This document shows positions 17,497 to 25,545 of a stretch of DNA of 64,000 bases, piece by piece. Position 1 is the first letter of the stretch. Each line of letters opens with the position of its first letter. Location: the NCBI RefSeq assembly GCF_000013345.1, contig NC_007777.1, positions 2,790,001-2,854,000 of the forward strand, given 5' to 3'. Under the pieces are notes generated by a model that was given only the letters and a program-made list of their open reading frames with translations, was not told where the DNA came from and did not search any database. Both the position numbers and the translations under genes were made by a program. Origin of the DNA: Frankia casuarinae (GTDB taxonomy: Bacteria; Actinomycetota; Actinomycetes; Frankiales; Frankiaceae).

Positions 17497-18217
17497 TCAC
17501 CGCTGCACCTCTTCGATCGTGCGGGCAATGTGGTTGAGGCTGAACACGACCAGCCCGACGAACAGACCCGGCAGCAGCGACAGCCAGGGGCTGGTGATGA
17601 GGAAGTTGCGCCCGTTCGAGATGAGTGTCCCCCATTCTGCCGCCGGTGGCGGGGCACCGAAGCCCAGGAAGCTGAGCGAGGAGATGACGAGCACGGCCGT
17701 CCCGAAGTCGAGGACCGCGAGCACCGCCACCGGACCCCACGAGTTGGGCAGGATGTGTTTCCACAGCACCCGACCCCAGGATGCGCCCCCGGTGCGGGCG
17801 GCCTCGACGTAGGCTTGGCCCTTGACCTGGACCACCTGGGCCCGGGTGGTCCGCGCGAACTGCGGCACGAGGGCCACCGCCACCGCGACCGCCATCGGCA
17901 CCAGGCCGAACCCGAGGGCGGTGACGATCGCGAGCGCCAGCAGCAGCGGGATCGCGAGCAGAACGTCCACCACGCGCATGAGGAACACGTCGATCCAGCC
18001 GCCGAAGAATCCGGCGAGGACACCGATCGCGAGACCGACGACGACCGCGATGAGCACGGACGCCCCGGTTGCCCGGACCGTCATGGCGGAGCCGTGGATG
18101 ACCCGGGTGAACAGGTCCCGGCCGAGTTCGTCGGTGCCGAACAGGTGGTGGAGGCTCGGGCCGCGCAGCTTCTCGGTGGGCGAGGTCGCGATTCCTGGCG
18201 AGGATGTTCTCGGGCAT
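17497..18217 (-). pseudogene. Oligopeptide ABC transporter permease DppC-like, frame broken near the N-terminus
   Basis: A good start (GCAGGAA then ATG at 18217) opens MPENILARNRD but leads into a frame with no permease similarity. The real permease sequence is in another frame, first visible as HHLFGTDELGRDLFTRVI, the motif after TM1 in DppC proteins. It runs through four or five helices and the EAA loop (EAARTGGASWGRVLWKHILP) to the stop at 17497. The TM1 region is absent, and the intact frame has no good start before the ATG at 18084, which would give a 195-residue remnant. A frame-shifting deletion just after the start codon explains this. A short reinitiated product cannot be excluded. 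Confidence 0.75.
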
Positions 18218-18227
18218 CAGTTCCTGC

Positions 18228-19418
18228 CTAGTTGACCCGGGGCGTCCACGCGACGCGTGGGTCGAGAAGCGAGTAGAGCAGGTCGACGAGCAGGTTGACG
18301 GTGACGAACAGGGCCGCGGCGATCAGGACGATCGCCTGCACGACAGGCACGTCCTGGCTGAGGACCGACTGCTGGGCCAGGAGCCCGATGCCGCTGCGGG
18401 AGAAGACGGTCTCGACGACCACGGCGTTCGCCACCATGTGGCCGACGAGGACGCCGAACAGGGTCAGCGCGGGCAGCACCAGGCTGCGCCACCCGTCCGT
18501 GCCCGTGGCCGGGAACCAGCCGAGGGAGAAGGCGAAGATCTGGATGAGCAGCAGCCCCACGAAGAAGGGCGGCAGCGAGATGGCGACGGCGGGCAGCCGG
18601 GGCAGCAGCGCCCGCGCCGGCCCCCACTGGAGGTAGCTGGCGAGGTAGGCGACCGTGACGCCGAGCACCGCCATGAGCACGACGGCGACCGCCGCGAGGG
18701 CGAGGGTCGTGGGCAGCTTGTCGGCGAGCAGCGCGCCGACGGTCGTGTTCTGGGTGAGCGAGAGGCCGAAGTCGAGGTGCAGCGCGTCCCAGAGGGGGCG
18801 AAAGTACTGCCCGGGCACGGGATCGTCAAGGCCGACGCGGACGCTGTCCTCGGCGATGTAGGTGACGTCGATGCCGTCGAGGTGGGCGGCGCCCTTGAAG
18901 GCGACCTTCACCGTGGTGGGGTCGACGACCGTCGTCGCCTTGTAGTTCGCCAGGTAGCTCAGGCCCAGCGTCGACTTGGCGCCGAGCGCGTGCAACCCGT
19001 CAAAGGCCGTCTTCACCGCAGCCGCGTCGAGCGTGGTGCCGTCGCTGAAGGTCACACCTTTACGCAGCGAGAACGTGTACTCGCTGGCGTCGGGGCTCAC
19101 CGTCCAGCTGTTGGCCAGCCAGGGAACGATCTTCCCGGTGCTGGGATCCTGATCGGTCAGTGAGTCGGCGATGTTCCGGTCGAGGCTGCGCGTCTCTATC
19201 CAGTACACCTGGTTGGGGTCGACGCAGTTCTGGAGGTCCGACCAGAGGGCGATCTTCAGCCGCCCGCCGGGGACGGGGGTCCCGCCCGACGCCGTGCTGC
19301 CGCCGCCGTTCCCGCAGGCCGCGAGCGTGACGGTCGTGAGGACGGAGACGGCCGCTGCGGCCAGCCTTCGCGTCGTTCGGTGCCGGTGCGGGGTAGTCGG
19401 GGTAGTCGGGGTAGTCAT
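18228..19418 (-). CDS. Deletion fusion: solute-binding lipoprotein N-terminus joined to DppB permease
   Basis: 396 residues. Residues 1-30 are a lipoprotein signal (AVSVLTTVTLAAC, Cys near 35). Residues to about 165 match the N-terminal lobe of family 5 solute-binding proteins (IADSLTDQDPSTGKIVPWLA, FSLRKGVTFSDGT). Without any break it then becomes the second half of a DppB permease from about VGLDDPVPGQYFRPLWDALH. This continues with LPTTLALAAVAVV, the EAA-region helices and the typical end DLLYSLLDPRV. The remaining two thirds of the binding protein and TM1 of DppB are missing, so an in-frame deletion is the simplest reading. A functional transporter from this operon is unlikely. The start codon lies in a 9-bp repeat (TTP TTP TTP). 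Confidence 0.8.
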   Translation of the reverse strand: MTTPTTPTTPHRHRTTRRLAAAAVSVLTTVTLAACGNGGGSTASGGTPVPGGRLKIALWSDLQNCVDPNQVYWIETRSLDRNIADSLTDQDPSTGKIVPWLANSWTVSPDASEYTFSLRKGVTFSDGTTLDAAAVKTAFDGLHALGAKSTLGLSYLANYKATTVVDPTTVKVAFKGAAHLDGIDVTYIAEDSVRVGLDDPVPGQYFRPLWDALHLDFGLSLTQNTTVGALLADKLPTTLALAAVAVVLMAVLGVTVAYLASYLQWGPARALLPRLPAVAISLPPFFVGLLLIQIFAFSLGWFPATGTDGWRSLVLPALTLFGVLVGHMVANAVVVETVFSRSGIGLLAQQSVLSQDVPVVQAIVLIAAALFVTVNLLVDLLYSLLDPRVAWTPRVN

Positions 19419-19461
19419 GGTGATGGTGCTCCTGGAGGTGCTCCTGGAGGTGCTCCTGGAC
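19388..19461. repeat. 9-bp and 12-bp repeats at the acyl-CoA dehydrogenase/binding-protein junction
   Basis: GGGGTAGTC occurs three times just inside the binding-protein start, and GGTGCTCCTGGA three times in the 3' end of the dehydrogenase gene, where it encodes PGAP. Both units are multiples of three. Confidence 0.85.
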
Positions 19462-20413
19462 GAGACGACGAGGTCGGCGTCGATTCGGGTGGTGCGGGCG
19501 GGGCAGGGGACCGCACAGCGGGAGCTGCGGTGGCGAGGGTCCGGCGACCGGCGATCAGCAGCGCCGTGTCCTCCTGGGGGGGATGGACGCGGACGCAGTG
19601 CACGTCGCGCAGGTGCCGTTCGAGCGGGTTGTGCCGCGTCAGGCCGGGGTTGCCGATGGCTGCGACGGCGGTCTGCACGGCGGTGATGGCGGCCCGGGCG
19701 ACGAGGGGCTTCGCGAGCACCGCACGCTCCGCGGCGTCCGGCGCGCCCTCATCGAAGCGGCGGGCCACCCCGAAGGCGACCTCCTCGGCGGCGACGAGCT
19801 GCGCCTCGATCTCCCCGGCGATCGTCTGGATCCGCTCGGTGGTGGCGATCGGCCGGCCCAGCGACGTCGGAACGCGTTCGTTCGCGAAGCGCACGAAGAA
19901 CTCCTGTGCGGCCCGCGCCACCCCGACATACAGGGCGGTGGCGCCGATCGTGACGGCGGCCAGGCTCGTGTCGGCAGGCTGGGCGGAGCGGGGCACCCCC
20001 CGGAAGTTCCCGGTGGGGATCTCGACGTCGGTGTAGATCACGTCGTGGGTGCTGCTTGCCCGCAGCCCGAAGTGGTCCCAGGTGCGCACGATGCGGATTC
20101 CGGGGCTGTCAGCCGGCACGATCGCGTGTCCCAGCAACGGGTCGTCGTCCTCGGTCGCCGCCCATGCCAGGTGGTAGCTCAGGCCCTCCGAGCTCGTCGC
20201 GTAGCCTTTGTGCCCAGTCAGCACCCAACCGTCGGCGGTACGACGGATCTTCGTGGCGGGCAGTCCGCCGCGGACCGGGGCGCCCAGCTCCGGCTCGGCC
20301 CGGACGGCGTTGAGCAGGACCGGCCGGGTCAGCGAGTCGGCGATCATCGTCCGGTAAAGATCGTCGGGCCAGAAGGGATCGCGGGCCTGCCGCACGTGCT
20401 GGAAGACGGTCAT
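19415..20413 (-). CDS. Acyl-CoA dehydrogenase-fold protein lacking its N-terminal domain
   Basis: 332 residues related to the DszC/SfnB-like flavin monooxygenase branch of the acyl-CoA dehydrogenase superfamily. The middle beta domain is clear (EPELGAPVRGGLPATK, WVLTGHKGYATSSEG, TWDHFGLRASSTHDV), as is the C-terminal four-helix domain (SLGRPIATTERIQTIAGEIEAQL, HNPLERHLRDVHCVRVHPPQED). The first 80-100 residues, which carry the N-terminal helical domain, are absent, and I found no trace of them upstream. In-frame codons before the ATG add only an Ala-rich stretch. The protein ends in a PGAP repeat tail. It is the first gene of the operon with the deleted peptide transporter, so it is probably also damaged. 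Confidence 0.75.
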   Translation of the reverse strand: MTVFQHVRQARDPFWPDDLYRTMIADSLTRPVLLNAVRAEPELGAPVRGGLPATKIRRTADGWVLTGHKGYATSSEGLSYHLAWAATEDDDPLLGHAIVPADSPGIRIVRTWDHFGLRASSTHDVIYTDVEIPTGNFRGVPRSAQPADTSLAAVTIGATALYVGVARAAQEFFVRFANERVPTSLGRPIATTERIQTIAGEIEAQLVAAEEVAFGVARRFDEGAPDAAERAVLAKPLVARAAITAVQTAVAAIGNPGLTRHNPLERHLRDVHCVRVHPPQEDTALLIAGRRTLATAAPAVRSPAPPAPPESTPTSSSRPGAPPGAPPGAPSP

Positions 20414-20418
20414 CAGGG

Positions 20419-20455
20419 AGCGCAGCGCCGTCGGGAGCGCAGCGCCGTCGGGCCG
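20419..20455. repeat. 17-bp tandem duplication before the acyl-CoA dehydrogenase remnant
   Basis: GGAGCGCAGCGCCGTCG is repeated directly about six bases upstream of the minus-strand start. The unit is not a multiple of three, so copy change here would alter the frame of any longer upstream product. Confidence 0.8.
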
Positions 20456-20688
20456 GGCGGCGAGGACCGCGTCAACAGCAGCGACAGCAGGAGGATGCGA
20501 GGATCCCGAAGTCGACGACTCGCCGCCGCGTCAGCACGCACCGGCCGAGCGGGTCCCGCGCCCGACGGCAGGCCCCGGCCCGGGCCGTGACCAGCCCGTA
20601 CGCCATGACCAGCCCATACTCGGATGCGCTCGACCTGCCGACCATGTTCCTGAGAGTGGTGCCTTTTCCAACCAATGTCCAACGCGGA

Positions 20689-20734
20689 TTCGTGATCGAA
20701 CTAATCACGAAACGTAATCAATTCGTGTTATAGT
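20689..20734. promoter_or_regulatory. LysR-type operator and leaderless promoter
   Basis: TTCGTGAT (20689-20696), seven bases, then ATCACGAA (20704-20711) is a perfect 8-bp inverted repeat, with a further ATTCGTG at 20721. It is AT-rich against a GC-rich background and lies between the divergent dehydrogenase operon and the LysR gene, where such regulators bind. TATAGT at 20729-20734 fits a -10 box and ends only 6 bases before the LysR GTG at 20741, so that transcript is probably leaderless. Binding at the inverted repeat would cover the -35 region, giving autorepression and control of the divergent operon. Confidence 0.75.
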
Positions 20735-20740
20735 GCGCCC

Positions 20741-21610
20741 GTGTCCCCCGTGCTCGATGTAACGGCTTTGCGAAGTTTCGTCACCATTGCCGACTGCGGG
20801 GGCTTCCGCCGCGCCGCGCACCTGCTGTGTATCTCGCAGTCCGCCGTGAGCCAGCATGTCCGCCGGTTGGAGAAGGCGATCGGCCGCCCGCTGGTCGAGC
20901 CGGACGGTCGCGCCACCCGGTTCACTCCGGATGGTGAGCTGCTCCTGACCGCGGCCCGGCGGATCCTCGCCCTGCACGACGGCGCGCTCGAGCAGCTGGG
21001 GGTCGGCCGGCGGGAGGGCGGCGCGCCCGCGGAGCTTCGGACGATCACCGTCGGGGCGACCGAGCACGCCGCCGACCATCTGCTGCCGTTGTGGATGTCC
21101 ACCCTGACCACCGGTTTTCCCGAGGCTCAGATCCGGTTCCGCCTCGACCGGGGAGCCCGGCTCACCGAGGCCCTCGACCAGGGTGCCGTCGACGTCGCCG
21201 TGCTCCTGGGAACGGCACGGGGCGCGGTGGCCCGCCCCGCCGGCTGCCTTCCCCTCGCCTGGTACGCCGCCGCCGGCTGGACTCCTCCGCCGCCGGACCG
21301 GCCGCTGCCCCTCGTGGCGATCAACGATCCCTGCACCATTCGCAGCCAGGCGTTGAGCACCCTGGCGCGGGTCGGGCGCACGGCATGGGTGGTCGGTGAG
21401 GCAGGCCATCTCGCCGGTGTGCTGCACGCCGCCCGCGCCGGGGTCGGGGTGGCTCTGCTCGCCGACGTCGGGCCGGTTCCCCCGGGGCTCGAACGGCGCC
21501 ACGACCTGCCCGCCGTTGCGCCCGAACCCCTGCACGTGCGCGTGCGTCGCGGAGCGCCACCGCGGCTGGGCCAGCTGGTCGGTGACGCCGTCGAGGCCGC
21601 CCTGGCCTGA
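20741..21610 (+). CDS. LysR-family transcriptional regulator
   Basis: 289 residues. The N-terminal winged helix-turn-helix (TALRSFVTIADCGGFRRAAH, LCISQSAVSQHVRRLEKAIG) is canonical. The following effector domain starts at about residue 95 (TITVGATEHAADHLLP) and ends with RRGAPPRLGQLVGDAVEAAL. The ligand is unknown. The gene is divergent from the dehydrogenase/peptide-transporter operon and is the obvious candidate regulator of it through the inverted repeat described above. The GTG start is chosen because of the tight -10 placement and because the HTH begins at residue 7. Confidence 0.92.
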   Translation: MSPVLDVTALRSFVTIADCGGFRRAAHLLCISQSAVSQHVRRLEKAIGRPLVEPDGRATRFTPDGELLLTAARRILALHDGALEQLGVGRREGGAPAELRTITVGATEHAADHLLPLWMSTLTTGFPEAQIRFRLDRGARLTEALDQGAVDVAVLLGTARGAVARPAGCLPLAWYAAAGWTPPPPDRPLPLVAINDPCTIRSQALSTLARVGRTAWVVGEAGHLAGVLHAARAGVGVALLADVGPVPPGLERRHDLPAVAPEPLHVRVRRGAPPRLGQLVGDAVEAALA

Positions 21611-21652
21611 GCTCCGGCCCGGCATGACAGCGCTCCGGCCCGGCATGACAGC
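21611..21652. repeat. 21-bp exact tandem duplication
   Basis: GCTCCGGCCCGGCATGACAG plus C is repeated immediately after the LysR stop codon, in the gap before the EAL gene. It contains no coding sequence. Confidence 0.95.
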
Positions 21653-21690
21653 GGGTGGTTTCGGGCATGCCGAACATGGAGGTGGTCCGG

Positions 21691-22965
21691 ATGACGGATG
21701 CGCTGTCGACGTTGGGCCCGCCGGCAGGCGTCACACAGCCGGACACAGTAGTGACGGATCTCCTCGAGATCCTGCGCCGGCATCTGCGGATGGACGTCGC
21801 GGGGCTGGCCCGGATCGACGGGGATCTGCTTGTCCTGCAGGTTCTCAGCGGGGACGCACGGGGGTTCAGGTTGGCGCCGGGTTCGACGATCCGCCGCGAG
21901 CATGCCCTGCTCGGGCGGGTGCTGTCCGGCGAGATACCGGAGATCGTCGCGGACACGCGCACCGATCCGCGCACCGCGGACGCGGGCGTCGTCCGCGAGT
22001 TGGGCGTCGGCGCGTACGCCGCGGCGCCGGTCGCCGACAACGACGGCGAGGTGTACGGCATAGTCGGCTGCCTCGCCCACGACGCGCTCCCCCACCCACG
22101 CGACCGCGACGTGCACTTCCTGCACCTGTTGGCGGCCTTCCTGAGCGACGCGGTCCTCGACCTGCACCGCCTGTGGGAACAGCGACGCCGCATCTGGCAG
22201 GAGGTGAGCGACCTCATCGACGCGGGCGGCCCAAAGATGATCTTCCAGCCGATCTTCAGGCTCACGGACGAGCGGATCGTCGGGGTCGAGGCGCTGTCCC
22301 GCTTCCCCCACACGACCGGCGATGCGCAGCAGTGGTACAACGACGCCGCAACCGTCGGCCTGAGCATCGAACTGGAACTCATGGCGATCCGCCACGCGCT
22401 GACCGTCCTGCCGACGCTCCCGTCCGACCTCACCCTCGCCGTCAACGCCTCGCCGTCCACCATCACCTCCGGCCTGGTCGACATCCTTCCCGACCGGGGG
22501 GCCGATCGCCTCATCGTGGAGATCACCGAGCACGAGCACATCGGCGACGACTCGGAGCTGCTGGTCGCCGTCGGCGTGCTGCGCCGCCGCGGGGTCCGCA
22601 TCGCGATCGACGACGTCGGCACCGGCTACGCGGGCCTGGAACAGCTCATCCACCTGCGCCCGGAGATCATCAAACTGGATCGGGTCCTCACCCACGGGAT
22701 CGACACCGATCCGGCCAGGCGCGCCATCGCGACGGGACTGGTGCAGGTCGCCGGCGAGATCGGCGGCTGCGTCATCGCCGAGGGCATCGAAACCCCGATG
22801 GAGCTCGACACGGCGATGGCGGCCGGGATCCCCTACGGCCAAGGCTACCTGCTCGGCCATCCCACCACGACCGCCGGGGCCGCCTGGGTGGAGCACTCCG
22901 CGCACCGGCCGACGGCCGCCGAACCGGAACCGGTGCCGGCCACCTCCTCCCGGCGGCTCGGCTGA
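21691..22965 (+). CDS. GAF-like plus EAL domain protein, probable cyclic-di-GMP phosphodiesterase
   Basis: 424 residues from the ATG at 21691, chosen because GGAGG lies 8 bases before it. Residues about 15-160 form a GAF-like sensor domain. The EAL domain (about 175-405) retains the metal and catalytic positions: Glu in GVEALSRF, Asn in VNASPS, Glu in EITEHEH, the Asp pair in IDDVGTGYAGL, Lys in IIKLDRVL, Glu in AEGIETPME and Gln in GQGYLLGHP. The usual DDFGTG loop reads DDVGTG. Hydrolysis of c-di-GMP to pGpG is therefore likely. No GGDEF partner is in the window. Confidence 0.88.
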   Translation: MTDALSTLGPPAGVTQPDTVVTDLLEILRRHLRMDVAGLARIDGDLLVLQVLSGDARGFRLAPGSTIRREHALLGRVLSGEIPEIVADTRTDPRTADAGVVRELGVGAYAAAPVADNDGEVYGIVGCLAHDALPHPRDRDVHFLHLLAAFLSDAVLDLHRLWEQRRRIWQEVSDLIDAGGPKMIFQPIFRLTDERIVGVEALSRFPHTTGDAQQWYNDAATVGLSIELELMAIRHALTVLPTLPSDLTLAVNASPSTITSGLVDILPDRGADRLIVEITEHEHIGDDSELLVAVGVLRRRGVRIAIDDVGTGYAGLEQLIHLRPEIIKLDRVLTHGIDTDPARRAIATGLVQVAGEIGGCVIAEGIETPMELDTAMAAGIPYGQGYLLGHPTTTAGAAWVEHSAHRPTAAEPEPVPATSSRRLG

Positions 22966-23085
22966 GCCCGTGGCGGCTACCGGCTGGCCCCACAGCCGCA
23001 GCGCCAGCACGAGGTACCAGCCGGGGTGACGCCAAGGTGACAGTGTGGCTACCCGGCGGTTGCGCAGGCCATACGCTCACCAGCC

Positions 23086-24372
23086 ATGACCGCGGTGGCT
23101 ACGGGGGTACGGCGCCGGGCGGCGACCCCGCCGGGCCGGCTGCGCCTGCTGTCCGTGCTCGTGGTCCTCGCGCTCGTCGCACTGTGGGTTACCGCCCTCG
23201 GCGCCACGCAGACCCGCCGGCACGCGATCGACACCCTGACCAAGGACAGCGGCGCGTCCTTCATCGCCGCCCAGAGCCTGCGCGCCGAGCTCTGGGCGGC
23301 GGACGCCACGGCGGCCCGTGCCTTCCTCGCCGGCGGCGTCGAACCACCGGGGCAGCGTGCCGCCTACGCGCGCAGCATCGCCGCGGCGGGCGACCGCGTC
23401 GTCGATCTCGCCCGCGCCGGTGGTCCGCGCCAGCCCCTGGCCGTGCTCTGCGCGCAACTGCCCGTCTACACCGGCCTGGTCGAACGGGCCCGGGCGAACA
23501 ACCGGCTCGGCCTCGCCGTCGGCGGGGCCTACCTGCGGCAGGCGTCCGCGCTGATGCGGGACACCATCCTGCCCGCCGCCGACGCGCTGGCCACCGCCGA
23601 CGCCACCGACATCGACCACGGCTACCGGCGGGCGAGCTCCTGGCACCAGGTGTTCCTGGTCGGCGCCGTCGGCGCCGCGACGCTCGCCGGGCTCGTCGCG
23701 CTGCAGGTGCGGCTGTTCCGGCGCACCCACCGGATCCTCAATCTGCCGCTGCTCGCCGCCACGGCGCTCACCGCGATCATCCTCGGGTTGACGCTGACCG
23801 CGTTCGGCGTGGAACGTGGCCGTCTCGTCGAAAGCCGGGACCACGGGTACGTCCCGATGACGCTGACCGCGCAGGCCCGGGTGCTGGCATTACGGGCATG
23901 GGGTGACGAAAGCCTGTCGCTGGTCGCCCACGGCAACGGCGTGGAACTCGACGAGGACGCCCGCGCCGCGGCCGCCCGACTGGGCTACGACGACAGGGGG
24001 CGCCGGAGCGGGACCGGGGTTCTGCCGGCGACGGTGGCCCTGCGCGGCCCGGACGGCCCGGCCCGCGCCGCCCTGGAACCGGCCTGGCGCGGATACCAGG
24101 CGACAAGCCTGCGGGTCGGTAACCTGGTGTCCGATGTCGGCGGGTTCCAGCAGGCGGTGGCCGTGGCGCTCGGCGAGGGCACGACCTCCTTCACCCGGTT
24201 CGACGACGCCTCGGAAGCGGTGTTCACGACCAGCCGTACCCGCTTCGAAGCGCGCCTGTCCGCCGCCGGCGAGGCGCTGAACCGCCTGCCGCTCGGCGCC
24301 ACCGTGGCGCTCGGGCTCGCCGCGGCCCTGGCCTTCGTCGGCATCCAGCTGAGAATCAACGACTACCGGTGA
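23086..24372 (+). CDS. glnX: GlnX-like membrane protein of the PknG operon
   Basis: 428 residues with a membrane helix near residue 22-42, a first extracytoplasmic helical region, two helices near 190-250 separated by a short cytoplasmic loop, a second helical region, and a last helix near the C-terminus (ATVALGLAAALAFVGIQL). The layout and position, directly before a glutamate-binding lipoprotein and PknG, match mycobacterial GlnX. In mycobacteria GlnX relays the amino-acid signal sensed by GlnH across the membrane to PknG (established for Mycobacterium). The ATG has no ribosome site, but TACGCT lies 8 bases upstream, suggesting a leaderless operon start. glnH begins 4 bases after the stop. 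Confidence 0.8.
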   Translation: MTAVATGVRRRAATPPGRLRLLSVLVVLALVALWVTALGATQTRRHAIDTLTKDSGASFIAAQSLRAELWAADATAARAFLAGGVEPPGQRAAYARSIAAAGDRVVDLARAGGPRQPLAVLCAQLPVYTGLVERARANNRLGLAVGGAYLRQASALMRDTILPAADALATADATDIDHGYRRASSWHQVFLVGAVGAATLAGLVALQVRLFRRTHRILNLPLLAATALTAIILGLTLTAFGVERGRLVESRDHGYVPMTLTAQARVLALRAWGDESLSLVAHGNGVELDEDARAAAARLGYDDRGRRSGTGVLPATVALRGPDGPARAALEPAWRGYQATSLRVGNLVSDVGGFQQAVAVALGEGTTSFTRFDDASEAVFTTSRTRFEARLSAAGEALNRLPLGATVALGLAAALAFVGIQLRINDYR

Positions 24373-24376
24373 GCCG

Positions 24377-25408
24377 ATGATGATCATCCGGGTCGCGACG
24401 GCGCGAGCGGTGACGGTACTGATTACCGTCGCCCTGGCGGTCGGCGTCACCGCCTGCGGCACGGTCGACAGTCCGCTGCCGGCCCAGGCCCGACCCCTGG
24501 CCCCCGCGACGCCGACGCCCCCGCGGCCCGCCGCCCTCACGCCTGCCGCCCTCACGCCTGCCGCCGCGGCCGTGACGCCGACACCCACCTGCGACGATCC
24601 GCAGGCCAGCTGGCGCCCGCCGGGCCGGCTGCCCTCGCCGGGCGCGATGCCCACGGGCACCGTCCTGGAGACGATCGAACGCCGCGGCTACCTCATCGCC
24701 GGGGTGCTGGCCGACGTCCCGCCCTTCGGGTCGATCAGCCCGTTCACCGGCCAGTTCGAGGGCTTCGACGTGGAGATCGCCAACCTGGTCGGCCGGAGGA
24801 TCTTCGGCGCGGACGGACACGTGCGGTTCCGCGCGGTCACCTACGCCGAGCGCATCCCGGTCCTGCGCGACGGCGCCGTCGACGTCGTCGTGGCGACCAT
24901 GACGACGAACTGCGAGCGGCGCGCGCTGGTGGACTTCTCCGCCGTCTACTACAACGAGACGCAACGGGTCCTGGTCCCCCGCGACTCGCCGTACCAGGGG
25001 ATGGACGATCTCGGTGGGCGACGGGTCTGCACGGCGGCCGGCGCGGCGGCCGGCGCGGCGGCGACCATCCGGCGGGCACCGTCGCGCCCGGTGCTGCGCA
25101 CCGTGCCGAACATCGCCGACTGCCTCGTGCTGCTCCAGGCCGGGGAGGTCGACGCCGTCATGACCACCACGGCCATCCTCAACGGGATGGCCGCCCAGGA
25201 CCCGCGGCTGTACGTTGTCGGACCGGCCCTGTCGGACGAGCCGGACGCGGTCGCCGTCAGCCTCGACCATCCGGAACTGACCCGCTTCGTCAACGGCGTG
25301 CTGGCCCGCGCGATCGCCGACGGCACCTGGAAACGGCTGGCCCGGCGGTGGCTGTCGGCACCGTTCGCCCCGCCGCCGACGCCACCGGTCGCCCGCTACC
25401 GGGACTGA
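24377..25408 (+). CDS. glnH: GlnH-like amino-acid-binding lipoprotein
   Basis: 343 residues. Signal peptide and lipobox VTACGTVDS (Cys near 28) are followed by a Pro/Ala/Thr linker with a duplicated ALTPA unit. From about 95 it is a family 3 solute-binding protein: LIAGVLADVPPFGSI, FEGFDVEIANLVGRRIFG, VTYAERIPVLRDGAVDVVVATM, and a Cys pair near the hinge. In mycobacteria GlnH binds aspartate and glutamate and works with GlnX and PknG rather than as a transporter component. No permease gene is present here either, which supports a sensing role. Translation is closely coupled to glnX. Confidence 0.85.
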   Translation: MMIIRVATARAVTVLITVALAVGVTACGTVDSPLPAQARPLAPATPTPPRPAALTPAALTPAAAAVTPTPTCDDPQASWRPPGRLPSPGAMPTGTVLETIERRGYLIAGVLADVPPFGSISPFTGQFEGFDVEIANLVGRRIFGADGHVRFRAVTYAERIPVLRDGAVDVVVATMTTNCERRALVDFSAVYYNETQRVLVPRDSPYQGMDDLGGRRVCTAAGAAAGAAATIRRAPSRPVLRTVPNIADCLVLLQAGEVDAVMTTTAILNGMAAQDPRLYVVGPALSDEPDAVAVSLDHPELTRFVNGVLARAIADGTWKRLARRWLSAPFAPPPTPPVARYRD

Positions 25409-25500
25409 CCGATGATGATCTCTCGGTGGGAGATGGACGCGGTCCTGACCCGGCTGCGTTCGGGGGGCGCTCCCCCTCGCCCACCCCTCACCTCAACCCC

Positions 25501-25536
25501 GATCTCAACCACGATCTCAACCACGATCTCAACCGA
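25501..25536. repeat. 12-bp tandem repeat just upstream of pknG
   Basis: GATCTCAACCAC occurs three times head-to-tail (last copy ends GA) in the 137-bp glnH-pknG gap, running right up to the ribosome site GAGGAG. A weaker fourth copy precedes it. Copy number would alter spacing in the leader, not the protein. Confidence 0.9.
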
Positions 25537-25545
25537 GGAGCGTGC

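Noticed and set aside
15957-18023. Extending the ABC ATPase gene upstream to 18023
   Set aside because: The extra N-terminal part is the out-of-frame reading of the permease gene; the GTG at 17474 after the permease stop is the sensible start.
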